Below are positions 1 through 11,500 of a stretch of DNA of 64,000 nucleotides, piece by piece; the stretch's first letter is position 1, and each line of letters begins with the position of its first letter. Below the pieces are notes generated by a model, which did no database searches, was not told where the DNA came from, and worked only from the letters and a program-made list of their open reading frames with translations. A program made the translations under genes and the position numbers. The stretch comes from Sternotherus odoratus (lineage: Eukaryota; Chordata; Testudines; Kinosternidae), in assembly GCA_032164245.1 (NCBI GenBank), contig JAVMKO010000001.1, forward strand, positions 77,187,892-77,251,891. The letters are read 5' to 3'.

Positions 1-97
1 GAGGTAACAAAGTCCTGTGGCACCTTAAAGACTAACTATAAAGTTTTGAAGCATAAGCTTTCGTGGGCTAATACCCACTTCGTCGGATGCAATCTAC
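1..97. repeat. one arm of the fold-back SINE-like family
   Basis: Near-identical to the left arm of the palindrome at 54042-54332 (AGTCCTGTGGCACCTTAAAG, then AAGCATAAGCTTTCGTGGGC and CCCACTTCGTCGGATGC). The other arm is not present here and the copy may extend left of the window. Confidence 0.8.
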
Positions 98-509
98 CTA
101 GGTATCCAGCAAACAGAGCTTTATTGTGCAAGTGACAGATTTTTGGCTGGGGTTGGGTTACAAATAACTTGAATGTGGGGCAGAGGTGGGAGTAATGAAA
201 TGTTGTTAGTCTTCTTGTATGAGTATAGGGTAGTAGAACTGTACTTAGCCTGTGCTGTTTGAGGGCATCAAGAGAGAGGGTGGGGCAGGCCACAGCGTGG
301 CCAGAGGAGTGAAAGGGAGGGCATGCTGGTTGGAATACTGCCCCTTGCAGAGTGCCGCCCCAGGCACGTGCTTACTGGGCTGGTGGCTTTTTAATACTCT
401 TTTTTCAGAAAGAGTTCAAAAGGACTAAACATTTTGGAAACAAATAGAAGATACACTGGGATTGAAGTTCAAATGAGTCCAACCTGGGAAAATCTAATGG
501 CTTTCTCAT

Positions 510-1350
510 GAGTGATTCTTGGCAGTTGTCTTAAAATTACTGCAACCATTATTACTGGCTTTAGAAATTATCCACCAATGTAGGACAAATCTAAGTACTG
601 AAGATGGTGGATTACTTTTGTTACTAAGTTCAGCGAAGACTATCGCCATCCTCCCTCTTGTAAGTCCACTGTTGAAACCACTTGGGTCATTAAACAATGT
701 CACCCAGGCATCTGATCCAACAGTAGTAGATCTTTGTCCAGAAATAGAAGCTATCCTTGGATCAATCAGAGAGAAACCATTGAAACTATACTGGAAGAAG
801 AAAAGACTTCAGTCCAGAAGTTGACTAATGAAGGTATTTATATTGATTCCATAAGTGAAGAGGACAAGAAGTGTTTGTTAATCCATCTGAAAAAGTACAC
901 AGACTTGATCCTTATAAATCTACAATAGAGATTTCTGGATTCTATTCAACCTCCATGTAGCTTTCACAGATGCCTGTTATATAAAACACTTACAGTTGAG
1001 AGGAGTGAGGCACTACCAGTAATGGGACTGCTAAGCGATCAGGACAGAATAGAGAATTTTGAACACAAGAGTGGAATATTATACGATGAGCGAATGAAGA
1101 TTTAACTTCAACATCTTTATCATCACTAGTAGTTCGATCCAATCTTTGTGCTGTTTCCTGAGATGAAAGTAGGAATTCATCTCCTGCTAATCCCAGTCAC
1201 AACAGCTACAGCTGAGCATATTTTTTCTTCATTGAACAGAATTTTGTGTTATGAGCATATCATGAAGGACTGGAAGTAACGAACACACAAGAAGACACCA
1301 AAGAGTGCAACATTGCAACAAGAAACCAAGACTGATGTAGATATAGTGCT
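510..1350 (+). pseudogene. fossil hAT / ZMYM1-like transposase
   Basis: Two overlapping reading frames (519-824, 734-928) read like the interior of ZMYM1/TTF-type hAT transposases. At about 1186-1250 one frame reads IPVTTATAEHIFSSLNRI, the hAT C-terminal dimerisation motif. Stops and frameshifts between the blocks make it non-coding. No terminal repeats recognised. Unassigned sequence lies on both sides (98-509, 1351-1480). Confidence 0.6.
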
Positions 1351-1484
1351 TCATAGTAGGCTGGAGTAACTAACTTTAATTTTTGTGACAATTTTAAAGC
1401 ATGAGTTAAATCTAATAAAATGGTCGTGAAATATTTTTCAGTTTTGACTATGGTGCCATACAGCCCACCTTTGCCTTCACGGTC

Positions 1485-2635
1485 TCAGCCCTCATCAGTC
1501 CTCACCTCCTCCCCCGAATATTCCAACACCCCCCCCCCCCCCCATTTCAATTCCTGCGGAAAACACTGGCCAGGAGAACCAACCCTGAGTAGCCCAGTAC
1601 TCAGCTTTCTGCACATCAGAATGGTTTGTCCCTGTGCCCTCAATAAGGCTTCTTTAAAATACAGCCAGCTCTCTCCTTGGACTTCTTGCCCCCTCATATT
1701 AGACTCCCACGGGATCCTGCCCATCAGTTCCCTGAGGGAGTCAAAATTTGCATTTCTGAAGTCCAGGGTCCATATTCTGCTGCTCTCCTTTCTTCCTTTT
1801 GTCATGAGATGTCCCTGAACTTGTCCATCTCATGATCACTGCTGTCCAGGTTCTACTTCCACCCACTTCTACTCCTACCAATTCTTCCCTGTTTCTGAGC
1901 AGCGGGTCAAGAGGACCACAGCCCCTAGTTGGTTCCTCCAGCATTAGCACCTGAAAGTTGTCCCCAATGCTCCAAAAACTTCCTGGATTGTCTGTGCACT
2001 GCTGTATTGCTCTCCCAGCAGATGTCAGGGTGATTGAAGTCCCCCATGAGAACCAAGGCCTGTCATCTGGAAATTTCTGTTAGTTGTTCGAAGAAAGCCT
2101 TGTCACCTCCTTCTCCTGGTCTGATAGTCTATAGCAGACGCCCACCATGACATCATCCTTGTGGCTATTGCCTCTAAATTTAACCCAAAGACTGTCAACA
2201 GGTTTTTCTCCAGTTTCATACTGGAACACTGAGCAATCATACTGCTCTCTTACATACAGTGCAACTCCTCTATCTTTTCTCCCCGCATCTCTTCCTGAAC
2301 AGTTTATACCCATCCATGACAGTGCTCCCGACGTGAATTACCCCACCAATTCTCTCTTATTCCAATCACATCATATTCCTTGACTGTGCCAGGACTTCCA
2401 ATTCCTCCTGGCTTGTTTCCCAGGCTTCTTTCATTTGTGTACAGGCACCTAAGGTAATTAGCCAATTGCTCTTTCTCAGTATGAAACAGGAGGCCTCCTG
2501 TTGCACCCTCTTCCTTGTGTTTCCTCCCAGTATCCCACTTCCCTATTTCCTCAGGGCTTAGATCACCATCCCCTGGTGAACCTAGTTTAAAGTCCTCCTC
2601 CCTAGGGTAACAAGCAAGGAAGTTCTATGGCACAT
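1485..2635 (-). mobile_element. CR1 LINE fragment, ORF2 endonuclease region
   Basis: The minus strand reads DRGVALYVREQYD, VDSLWVKFRG, MVGVCYR and, further on, [16 protein letters not shown] text, the EEP/AP-endonuclease part of CR1 ORF2, followed by the linker. Broken by frameshifts and stops; 5'-truncated and lacking the RT and 3' end. Confidence 0.85.
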
Positions 2636-2637
2636 AT

Positions 2638-3260
2638 CAGGGCTGGCGACAGAAATTTTGGGGCCCCCTACTCTGATCGTTTGGGGCCCCCCCCAGCCCA
2701 GCCAGTGCTTCCCAGTTCCCCCCCCAGCTGACAGCGGCTGTGGGGGCCCCCTCCCAGCCCAGCCGGCGCTCCCCCCCACCGCCCCCTTGCCTGCCCCCCA
2801 GCCCCGCCGATGAATGAACCTCCTGAGGCAGGGGTGAACTCACTGCAGAGCCCACCCGCCTGTCCAAAGGCCCCCCCGGAGCCACCGCCCCCCGAGTGGG
2901 GCCGGGCCCCCTGCCCTGCCCCCTTATCTTGGTGAAGCCGGCTCCCCTTGACCCCTTTTCGGCGCCTCCGCTCCGCCACCGTCAGCGCCGCACACCACCA
3001 GGGCGGCACGGCCGGGCGCGCTTCCCCGGGCCCCTGCTGTGGTTGGAGTCTGCCGGCCCGTCAGCTGTGCGGTGTGGTGCTTGCCGCGCTTGTCTACAGC
3101 GCAGCGGTGGCTGGCGGTGCCCGCCCGGGATTGCATGCGGTCAGCCGTGGCCACGCGGTGCATGCGCCCCACCTCTGCAGAGGTCCGAGCATCAGGGCCC
3201 CCCCTTAAGTCCGGGGCCCGGTACAGTTGTCCCCCTTGTCCCCCCCTGTCGCCGGCCCTG
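2638..3260. mobile_element. GC-rich hAT MITE, copy 1
   Basis: Terminal inverted repeats CAGGGCTGGCGACAG and CTGTCGCCGGCCCTG. The first 60 bp match copies at 14609 and 56969. The interior is very GC-rich. Flanking 8-mers are degenerate, suggesting an older insertion than the other two. Confidence 0.8.
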
Positions 3261-5230
3261 CATGATATACAGGAGATCTAATTAGATACTCACAGTGGGT
3301 CCCATCTAGCCTTGGAATCTATGAACCTCTGAAAAACTGTTCTTACCTGACAGATATTTCATATTTGCAACATTACAGCAGATACTATCGAAACCAGCTA
3401 CAGCATCACTGTTAAACAGCTGCCACATGGAGGTTTTTACCAGTGTAACTATACTGGTTTAACTATAGCACTAGAGCTGAGTTACATTTTTTTGGATGAT
3501 GGGTTTTTTTCTGACAAAAAAATCCAGAAATTGGGTCAATTGTAACATCTAGCAGATTTGTGTCAAATGTGCCAAATTGTTTCAGCTAAAAAAGAAAAGA
3601 AGAAAAATTCAGAAAAAGTCTAAATGTTTTCATTTAGAGTTTTACTTCCATTTTCTTCATAAAAAAAAACCCCCAAAAACCACACAAATGAAATAAAACA
3701 CTTTGTTTCAGGTCCAGTAAAACATTTTGTTTGACCTGAAATGATTTTTTTGTTTTCTGTTTTTGCTTAGGTCAACCTGAAACAAATATTTTATTTTAGT
3801 TTTTGGTTTGGCCACAGAACTGAAAAATATCCATTATTTGCACAACTCTACATACCAGTATCATTATACCAGTATAACTGGTAAAACTTTCCTATGTAGA
3901 CAACTCTGTTATTAATGTATCCAATGTTCACTACTCTTCTTGAGGGGACAGAAGAGCACCCTTCAAGATTACAGTGAGGAACTGAGAGGGCGGAAGGGGG
4001 ATATTGGTTCCGGTTTCTCTGTGTTTTACGAATGATGCTTATCCAATAGGGAGTGCTGTCTGGTTTTTTAATATATTGATAATTTATAGGTTTGAGTCAC
4101 AGAAAAAAAGAAAGCGTGCAAGGGAAGTGTTGGCTTTAAGTAACGACAAGAAGACCGTCACACAAGTCGAAAGAATAATACAATAAACAGAGATTATATG
4201 ATTAAGATTTACACAGGAAATATATATGGTACAAAGAATAATAAAATAGATGATTCACTTGTCTGCATATCAGATTCAGCAATCCAAATAGCAAAGTATT
4301 GGCCATGTTCCCATGTTTCATATTAGTAAGTTTATGCCTGGTCAGGCTACCACACGCTTTATTCAACTACACGTGGGATTAGTGGTGTTTTATTCCTGAG
4401 CTGCAATAGTGAACTTTGCATTGATGGTTTTTGTTGCTGGATGTTCATTGTTTAATCCCAGTAAAGGAACAGACACAGAGGGCCAAAGTCAGGCATGGCA
4501 TATGCAGGTGAAAAGCCATTTAAACAAGTGGCGTTGTACCTGCTTACCTCAGGGCTGAATTTGACCCACTGATTTCTGCACAGAACAGCCCAAGACCAAA
4601 TTGGTTTATTCTCACTAAAGGTTCCCAAAAAATCTAGGCCCAAATTCAACAGTGGTTTAGTTTCTGAGAAGTCAGTAACCTTACACGCAGGGGATTACAT
4701 TTGCCCCTGGACTCTACAGCAGTCCCAACAGGTATGTTCTAAATAACAGCTGTTGAGTCACAGTGGCAGCGTGGCTCTGTTTAGTGGTTCCCATTTTATA
4801 GGCGTGGGGATTTTAAATGGGAGTGCTGTAAGATTTGCTGTTGCATCTTAAAATGACCAGCACCTAGTGACATGTTAACGGTTTATCGCCGCACCTTATT
4901 CTGGAATTTCATTTGATTGCTAGCCTCGGTTCTAAACGATTATAATTTGTTCTTATTTATGTGGCACCAAAGTGGGCTCGGAGCTTTGCAAACATGTGAG
5001 AAGAGAGCTCCCTGCCCTAAAGCATTCATAACATAAGTAGATACAAAACAGACATGAGAAAAGGGGGAGGGGGGAAGCTATACAGCATAAAAGCAAAGGG
5101 ACGCAACGCAGTCTTCCAACAAATTGCTGGTCCCATGATTTTTCCAATATGTTTTCCAGTGTGTTCCATTTTCCCAGTTATCACTGTATCTTTGGCTGTG
5201 TTGGGCTTGTTTCTTAAGTAATATAGCAAA
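3261..5230. other. no gene recognised
   Basis: AT-rich sequence with no convincing coding frame. About 4945-5040 resembles the old interspersed repeat seen at 13480 and 29370 (the stretch with GAGAGCTCCCTGCCCT). The CYP2D 3' UTR probably occupies the last 190 bp before 5421. Confidence 0.5.
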
Positions 5231-5420
5231 TATTTTAATACTCGATTGTTCTGGTTGGCATCTTGAATCCAAAGCACACGTGGCGTTGAGTCTCCGCCAT
5301 CATTTCTTTACAAACTTCAAAACACTAACATAAAGTTATTTCAATCTTTTAAAAGTGCTTCCTAAATTGCCCTGCTGCGGACGCTTTGGCGCAGCTGTGG
5401 CAGCTCACACCTGGGACACT

Positions 5421-5599
5421 TTATCTGGGGATGGCACACAGCTCATAGGAGTCTGGGGAATGTAGGAGGACGTAGCGCCCATCTTCCTGTGGCCTGGGCT
5501 GATCCTCAGGGATATGGAAAGTGAAATTCTGGAGGAGGGTGGTGAAGAAGAGGAAGAGTTCCTTCCTGGCCAGCTGTTCCCCCAGACACATGCGGCGAC
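5421..5599 (-). CDS. CYP2D: CYP2D exon 9 (residues 449-507), haem ligand
   Basis: Acceptor CTCTTTTACAG. It completes the haem-binding loop (Gly449, Arg451, Cys453, Gly455) and ends SYELCAIPR then TAA (5421-5423). Its 179-nt coding part equals the human length as I recall it. A possible polyadenylation signal ATTAAA (minus strand) lies at 5234-5239. Confidence 0.95.
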
Positions 5600-8500
5600 C
5601 TGTAAAAGAGAGCAAGGAAGGAGAAAGAGGGATACCCCCAAACCAGAATGATAAGTATCTTTGATAACTGGAAAGATACTAGAGCTAGGGTGACCAGATG
5701 TTCAGATTTTATAGGGACAGTCCCGATTTTGGGGTCTTTTTTCTTATATAGGCTCCTATTCCCCCCCCCTCCCCCCCCCCACCTCCTGTCCCGATTGTTC
5801 ACACTTGCTGTTTGGTCACCCTAACAAGAGGAAATAATTAAGCAATACATTTGTAAGCACCTAGTGGATAATAGCGTTATAAGGAATAGTCAGCATGGAT
5901 TTGTCCAGAACAAATCATGGCAAACCAACTTAATTTCCTTCTTTGATAGGATTACGGGCCTGGTGGACAGGGAGGAAGCAGTAATCTAGCTTGATTTTAG
6001 TAAGGCTTTTGATACAGTTCCACATGACATTCTTATAAGCAAACTAGAGAAATGTGGTCTAGATGAATTTACTATAAAGTGAGTGCACAACTGGTTGAAA
6101 GACCATACTCAGACGGCAGTTATCAATGGTTTGCTGTCAAACTGGGAGGGCATATCTAGAAGGTAGGACAAGAAGTAATGAGCTTAATCTGCAGCAAGGG
6201 AGATTTAGGTTAGATATTAGGAAACCTTTCTAGCTCTAGGGTAGTTAAGCTCTGCAATAGGATCCCAAGGCAGGTCAAGGAGTGGCAGAAGCTCCCTAAA
6301 AGTGTGGGGCCACCGGTGCCCAAACCGTGGCCCTGACCCTGCACTGCTCCCTCCCCTGATGCCCCCCCAAGCTGCCCCTTCCCCATGGAGCCCCACCCCT
6401 GCACCAGCTCTTCTCCCCAAGCTCCTGTCCTCGCACCACCCATTCCCCTGAGGTCCCACCCCTTCTCGCTCCTCTCTCTCCCCCTCCCCCATTGCTTGCC
6501 CTTATGTCTAGTAAAAAGTAGGACCATGTCCCCCCTGCCCTCCCGATCCTCATCATGGGAAGCGTTTAAATACAAGTTGGACAAACACCTGTCAGGGTAC
6601 TTGGCCCTGCCTCTGAGCAGGGGGCTGGACTTGATGGCTTCTCGAGGTCCATTCCAGCCCTGCATTTCTATGATTCTAAGGGTACGTCTTCACTATAGCA
6701 GTAGGTCGATTTCCCTTAAGTCGATTTTCTAAAGTCTACTTTAGAAAATCGACTTAGTGTGTCCCCACTACAGCAGCAGGTCGACACTGTCTGTCCTTCA
6801 ACTTTTGAAGGGGTCGACATAGCCCGCATTGCACTGTGGGTAGTTATCCCACAGTGCCCGGAATCCCCAGCTGGCACCACCTTTCGGGGCAGCCAGGCAC
6901 GCTTCCCAGGGGACCAGCCCCAGTCCGAGCAGCCCGGCGAACCCCCCCGCCTGCCCGAGCAGCCCCGCGCCGGACCCCTCCGCCCGCCCGAGCAGCTCCG
7001 CGGACCCCCCCCCCCGCCTGCCCGAGCAGCCCCGCGGACCCCCCACGCCCACCCAAGCAGCCCCGCGAACCCCCCGCGCCCGCCCGAGCAGCCCCGCGAA
7101 CCCCCCCGCCTGCCCAAGCAGCTCCGTGGACCCCCGTGCCTGCCCGAGGAGACCCGTGCTGGCTCCCCCCCTGCTCGGGCGGGGCTGCTCAGGCGGGCGG
7201 GGGGGTTTGCGGGGCTGCTCGGGCGGACGGGGGGGTCCAGCGCGGGGCTGCTCGGGCGGGCGGGGGGGGGGTTGCGGGGCTGCTCAGGCGGACGGGGGGT
7301 CCGGCGCGGGGCTGCTCGGGTGGGCACGGGGGTCCGCGGGGCTGCTCGGAGGTCGGAGGCTTAAAGTCAGATGCCTCTTCACTACATCACAATCGACCTA
7401 GAGATTTTAGCGCTACTTCTCTCGTCAGGCAGGAGTTATAAAGTTGATTTTGAGGGCCCTTTAAATCAACTTTAATGGCATGTATGTGAAGACAGGTACA
7501 TGTTTATTTCGACTTAACGTCGTTAAAGTCGACGTTAAGTCGTAGTGAAGACATGCCCTAAGTCACTGGGAGCAGGACTCCCACCCCATGAACGATGAAT
7601 TGAGGCAAAGGATCTGCCCCACTTCCCCCCTCTGCTATACAGCACTGACTGCAAACGCCTCATTCCAGACAGACAGAAATGCACGTATTGCCTTGCTGGA
7701 ACAGACCTGTGGTCCATCCAGTCCAGCATCCTCTCCCTGACCGCGACCAGTACCAGAGAATTCTGAGGAAGGTCCAAGAAGCCCCATAATGAGCAGTTAA
7801 TATTTGGTTTATGCCCGGCAGCATGGGAACTGGTGCCCTTTATTCATTTTAAAGATAAAAACATCTGTGACTCCTTTCCACAGGGATGGCCTCTCCCAGT
7901 TGCTCCTGCCCTTGGATTTACCTGCAGAGAAAGGCATGAAGGCCTCTTGCTTCACAAACTGCCCGTCCTCATCCAGGAAGTGCTCTGGGTAGAACTGGTG
8001 CGGCTTCTCCCAAACTGTTTCATCCTTCAGCACCGAGGACAGAACCGCAACAATGGTGGTGTCCTAAACATTCCCATTAACGTCCCCAAAACAAAAGAAA
8101 CTGGTTATTTCAGAAGAATATAAACCATTGTCAACTTTACCTTACGCTTCCTTTTACTACATCTATAGTGAAAGAAAAGCCAGGCAGTTCCCTGTTGCCC
8201 TGTTAATCAGATATGACACAATTTTCCATTGGGAAAGGTCTATCATTATAATAAGGTTTGTGTATGTAAATGAGATTTCCAATTATATTAGCAGGACAAA
8301 ATTTCCTCCCACCCCAGAGATCCTCCCATTTGCACTTTCAAGCAAATGAATTCTGGATAGTGAGATTCAGTTGAATCTCTACAGTTGGATCTACTGGTAG
8401 AAATATAACTCTCTGTGAGGTTCAAATCCTTTAGAATAGCAAACAACATAACCAGCCTGGGACTAAGTGTGTATCCTCGCAATGCCCCTTAGCAATCTGC

Positions 8501-11500
8501 ATCTGGGCTGCATTAATTTTCCCGGACAATTCCTGTACCTTAGGGATGAAAAAGCCTTGAACTTCGGTGTCCCGGTACGTTGTGCGAGGCACTCCAGCAA
8601 AAACAACATCACTGTAACGCTGAGTTTCATGGATCACAGCATTGGTATAAGGCATGTTCACTTGGTCCTCTATCTCAGGTGACCTATCCCTGCCAATCAC
8701 CTTATCAATTTCCTCATGGACTTTTCCTGGAAATATGGGAACATTTTATACAGCAGGGAGTATAAGAGAGTAGATATACTAGACCCATAGCAGTGGGTTT
8801 CTACGCACGTACTGAGATCTTTGACAAGGGCTTTCCCTCTCCTCATGAGTTTTCGCTTTCCCCCTCAGCACATAATGCTCCATGATGATTGTGTGGAACT
8901 ATCCCCTCCTCATGACTGTAGTTCAGTCCAATAGTAAATGCTACTGACTGTACTCCAAGAGGTCACATCCAAAAGACAAAAGCATCTATCAGTAGATAAA
9001 TACTGGAAACTTGTCAATGGAAGGTGCAGGGTGAGAGGAAGCCCTGGCCCTCCCAAACCGCATCACTTACTTTGGACGTCAGGATAGCGAAGCATGTACA
9101 GCAGTGCCCAGCACAGGGTTACAGTGGTTGTTTCAGTGGCTGCACCGAACAGGTCAAAAACTGTAAAGATCAGGTTGTCCTCACTGAACGTGCTCTCTGG
9201 GTCCATATTAGCCTGAAGGAAACAACAATAGGCTTGTCATACAACTTAGGTTTGTTGTTTTTTATTTAATACACCCTACTAGTTAGGAGCATACATTTGG
9301 GTGTATAATGCATTTTCCAGACATAGGGGTCTGAGGCCCCATTGCCCCACACCTGGTATGATCATTGACACCCGTGCAGAGTGGAGGATGATGTCTGATT
9401 GGAATGGGAGCATTTTACACTCCTTTTGAACTGCTGCACATGTTTATACAAGCTACAGAGCAGTGGGGAGACAGGCCCACAATATTAGTAGGGATTAGAA
9501 TTCAAAATATGAATGAATTACAAGATTCTTATACTTGACTGAGAAGAGCTAACTAAACTGGAAATTCATTCATTGATCAAAGGTAGAGTCATTAAGGCTT
9601 CATGAAGTATGGGAATGAAATTTGAAATACTTTTCCATTACTTTCAAGGCTCATAATTGTAAATTTCATAGAAGCATCCACACACACAAAAAAAAGTTTT
9701 AAAAGACTGTATTATGGGGCCATTTCAGTGAAGTAAGTACTGTATACCAGATATATGGTTTTGGATGCAGTAACAATTCCTATTTAAGGCTCAGTTGTTC
9801 TAGGTTAATTCAATTTCCAGATATTATTTGAAGGTAAGTGCTAACAAAGTGTGTGGCACTGGACAAGATGAAATAAAGACAGGTCCAGTCTTTTAAAGGT
9901 TTTCAGTCTAAGCAAGAGATACAGAATAGACAGGATGAAGTGGGAAGTCCAAAGGAAAAAATAATAAGGATATTTTTAATAGCTTTAAATCATTGACTTA
10001 CTTCTCATGGGCAAGAAGAAAATAGTGGCTCTTTAGAAGGGATTTGGATGAAGAGATGGCAATGGCTTAATGGACCAGAATTCAGAGGGTGTTTCAGTGG
10101 TATGAGATGGTGTGAAAGAAGACACAAAGAAAACTGTGGGAGAATTAAATAAGTAAGGAATTGAGACGGCCATATTTGGAAGACCACAGGTTATGGGGGT
10201 GACGCATTAAAATATTATGGCCAAGATATAATGTGGGTTGTGTGAGACTTTCAAGGCAAGGACAGAGATTTAAATGAGATGTGATAAACAAGAAGGAACC
10301 TGTGGAGTGGAAAAAGAAGTAGCAAGATTTGAAATTGGATGTGTGCATGAGGAGAAGGAGAGGAAGGATTTATAGATAACCCTCACTTTATGATCCTGGA
10401 CGAGCAGGAAGATGGGAGAGGGGTTTTGGAAAAAAGTAAGAATCTCATTTTTAGCTATGTTAAACTTATGTTGTGGACAAATCACCTCAGAAGAAATGTC
10501 TGAGGGACTGAAGTACAGGACTCCTTAGCGAGAGATGGGTCAGGAGAGCTGAGGTAGGTTTGCTAGTTATCAGCCTTGAGATGAAAGTTCCAACTGTGCA
10601 AGCAGATAAGGTTCCTCAGAGTTACAGTGTAGAGGGAGCGGGCAAGGGCAGAGGCTTTAGGACTTCCACAGACAGTGGAAAAGTGGAGGAGGATCCACCA
10701 CAGGGAATGCTGAAGGAATAATTGGGGAGAAACCAATAGGAGGAGAACCAAAAAGAACAGTGCCACAGAAATCAAGGGAGGACAGTGTGATGTTATCTGA
10801 TTAAAATACAGTAGACTCTTGATTATCCAGGATGATAGGGAAAAAAATAATTCTGGTTAATAAAATCCTGGATAATCACCATCTATAGGAAATATGGGGA
10901 GTGGGGGTTGATTCACCAGCCATCCTGTGCCGGGGGGAAAGGGTGTTGGTTCACTGACTGCCCTGTGCCCTGGTAGGGGTTTTTTGTGTGTGTGCTTGGG
11001 GCCGCAGCAAAGCCAGAGCCGGCCGTGCGAGTTGCGTGTATTTTTTTTGACATTCTGGTTAATCCACATCCTGGTTAATCCAATTCTGGATAATCGAGAG
11101 TCTACTGTATTACCATATAAATCTTTGTTGCAACCACTGTTACATATTTGATGTAAATCTTGTACAAAGGTTGTCAAGTGAGGTAAAAAAAGTTATAATT
11201 TGCTGGCAATGATTATGCTACCTGTATGCATGTATCGTTTTTGTATTTGAAGTTATAAGTATCGGCTCTATACCTGAATTTCAAATGTTTGCTCTTGGGA
11301 TACTGCCCACAAGGTAGTTAGCCAGCACATCTTGGAGGGACTATTCAAATGGAGTGATCCATCAGAAGAACATTTAACTGATAATGGACCATGGGAGATG
11401 CCCATCTACACTTAATGGAATTTCTTGCTGAGACTAGGCAGATGTATGGACATGTGACTTGCCCATGTGACTTCAAACTCCATCTTGTTGCTGTAATTCT

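Noticed and set aside
2668..3285. Several ORFs of 80-129 codons
   Set aside because: They fall in the GC-rich hAT MITE copy 1 and lack any protein resemblance.
6716..7364. ORFs of about 200 codons on both strands
   Set aside because: They are the palindromic GC-rich core of a Harbinger MITE.
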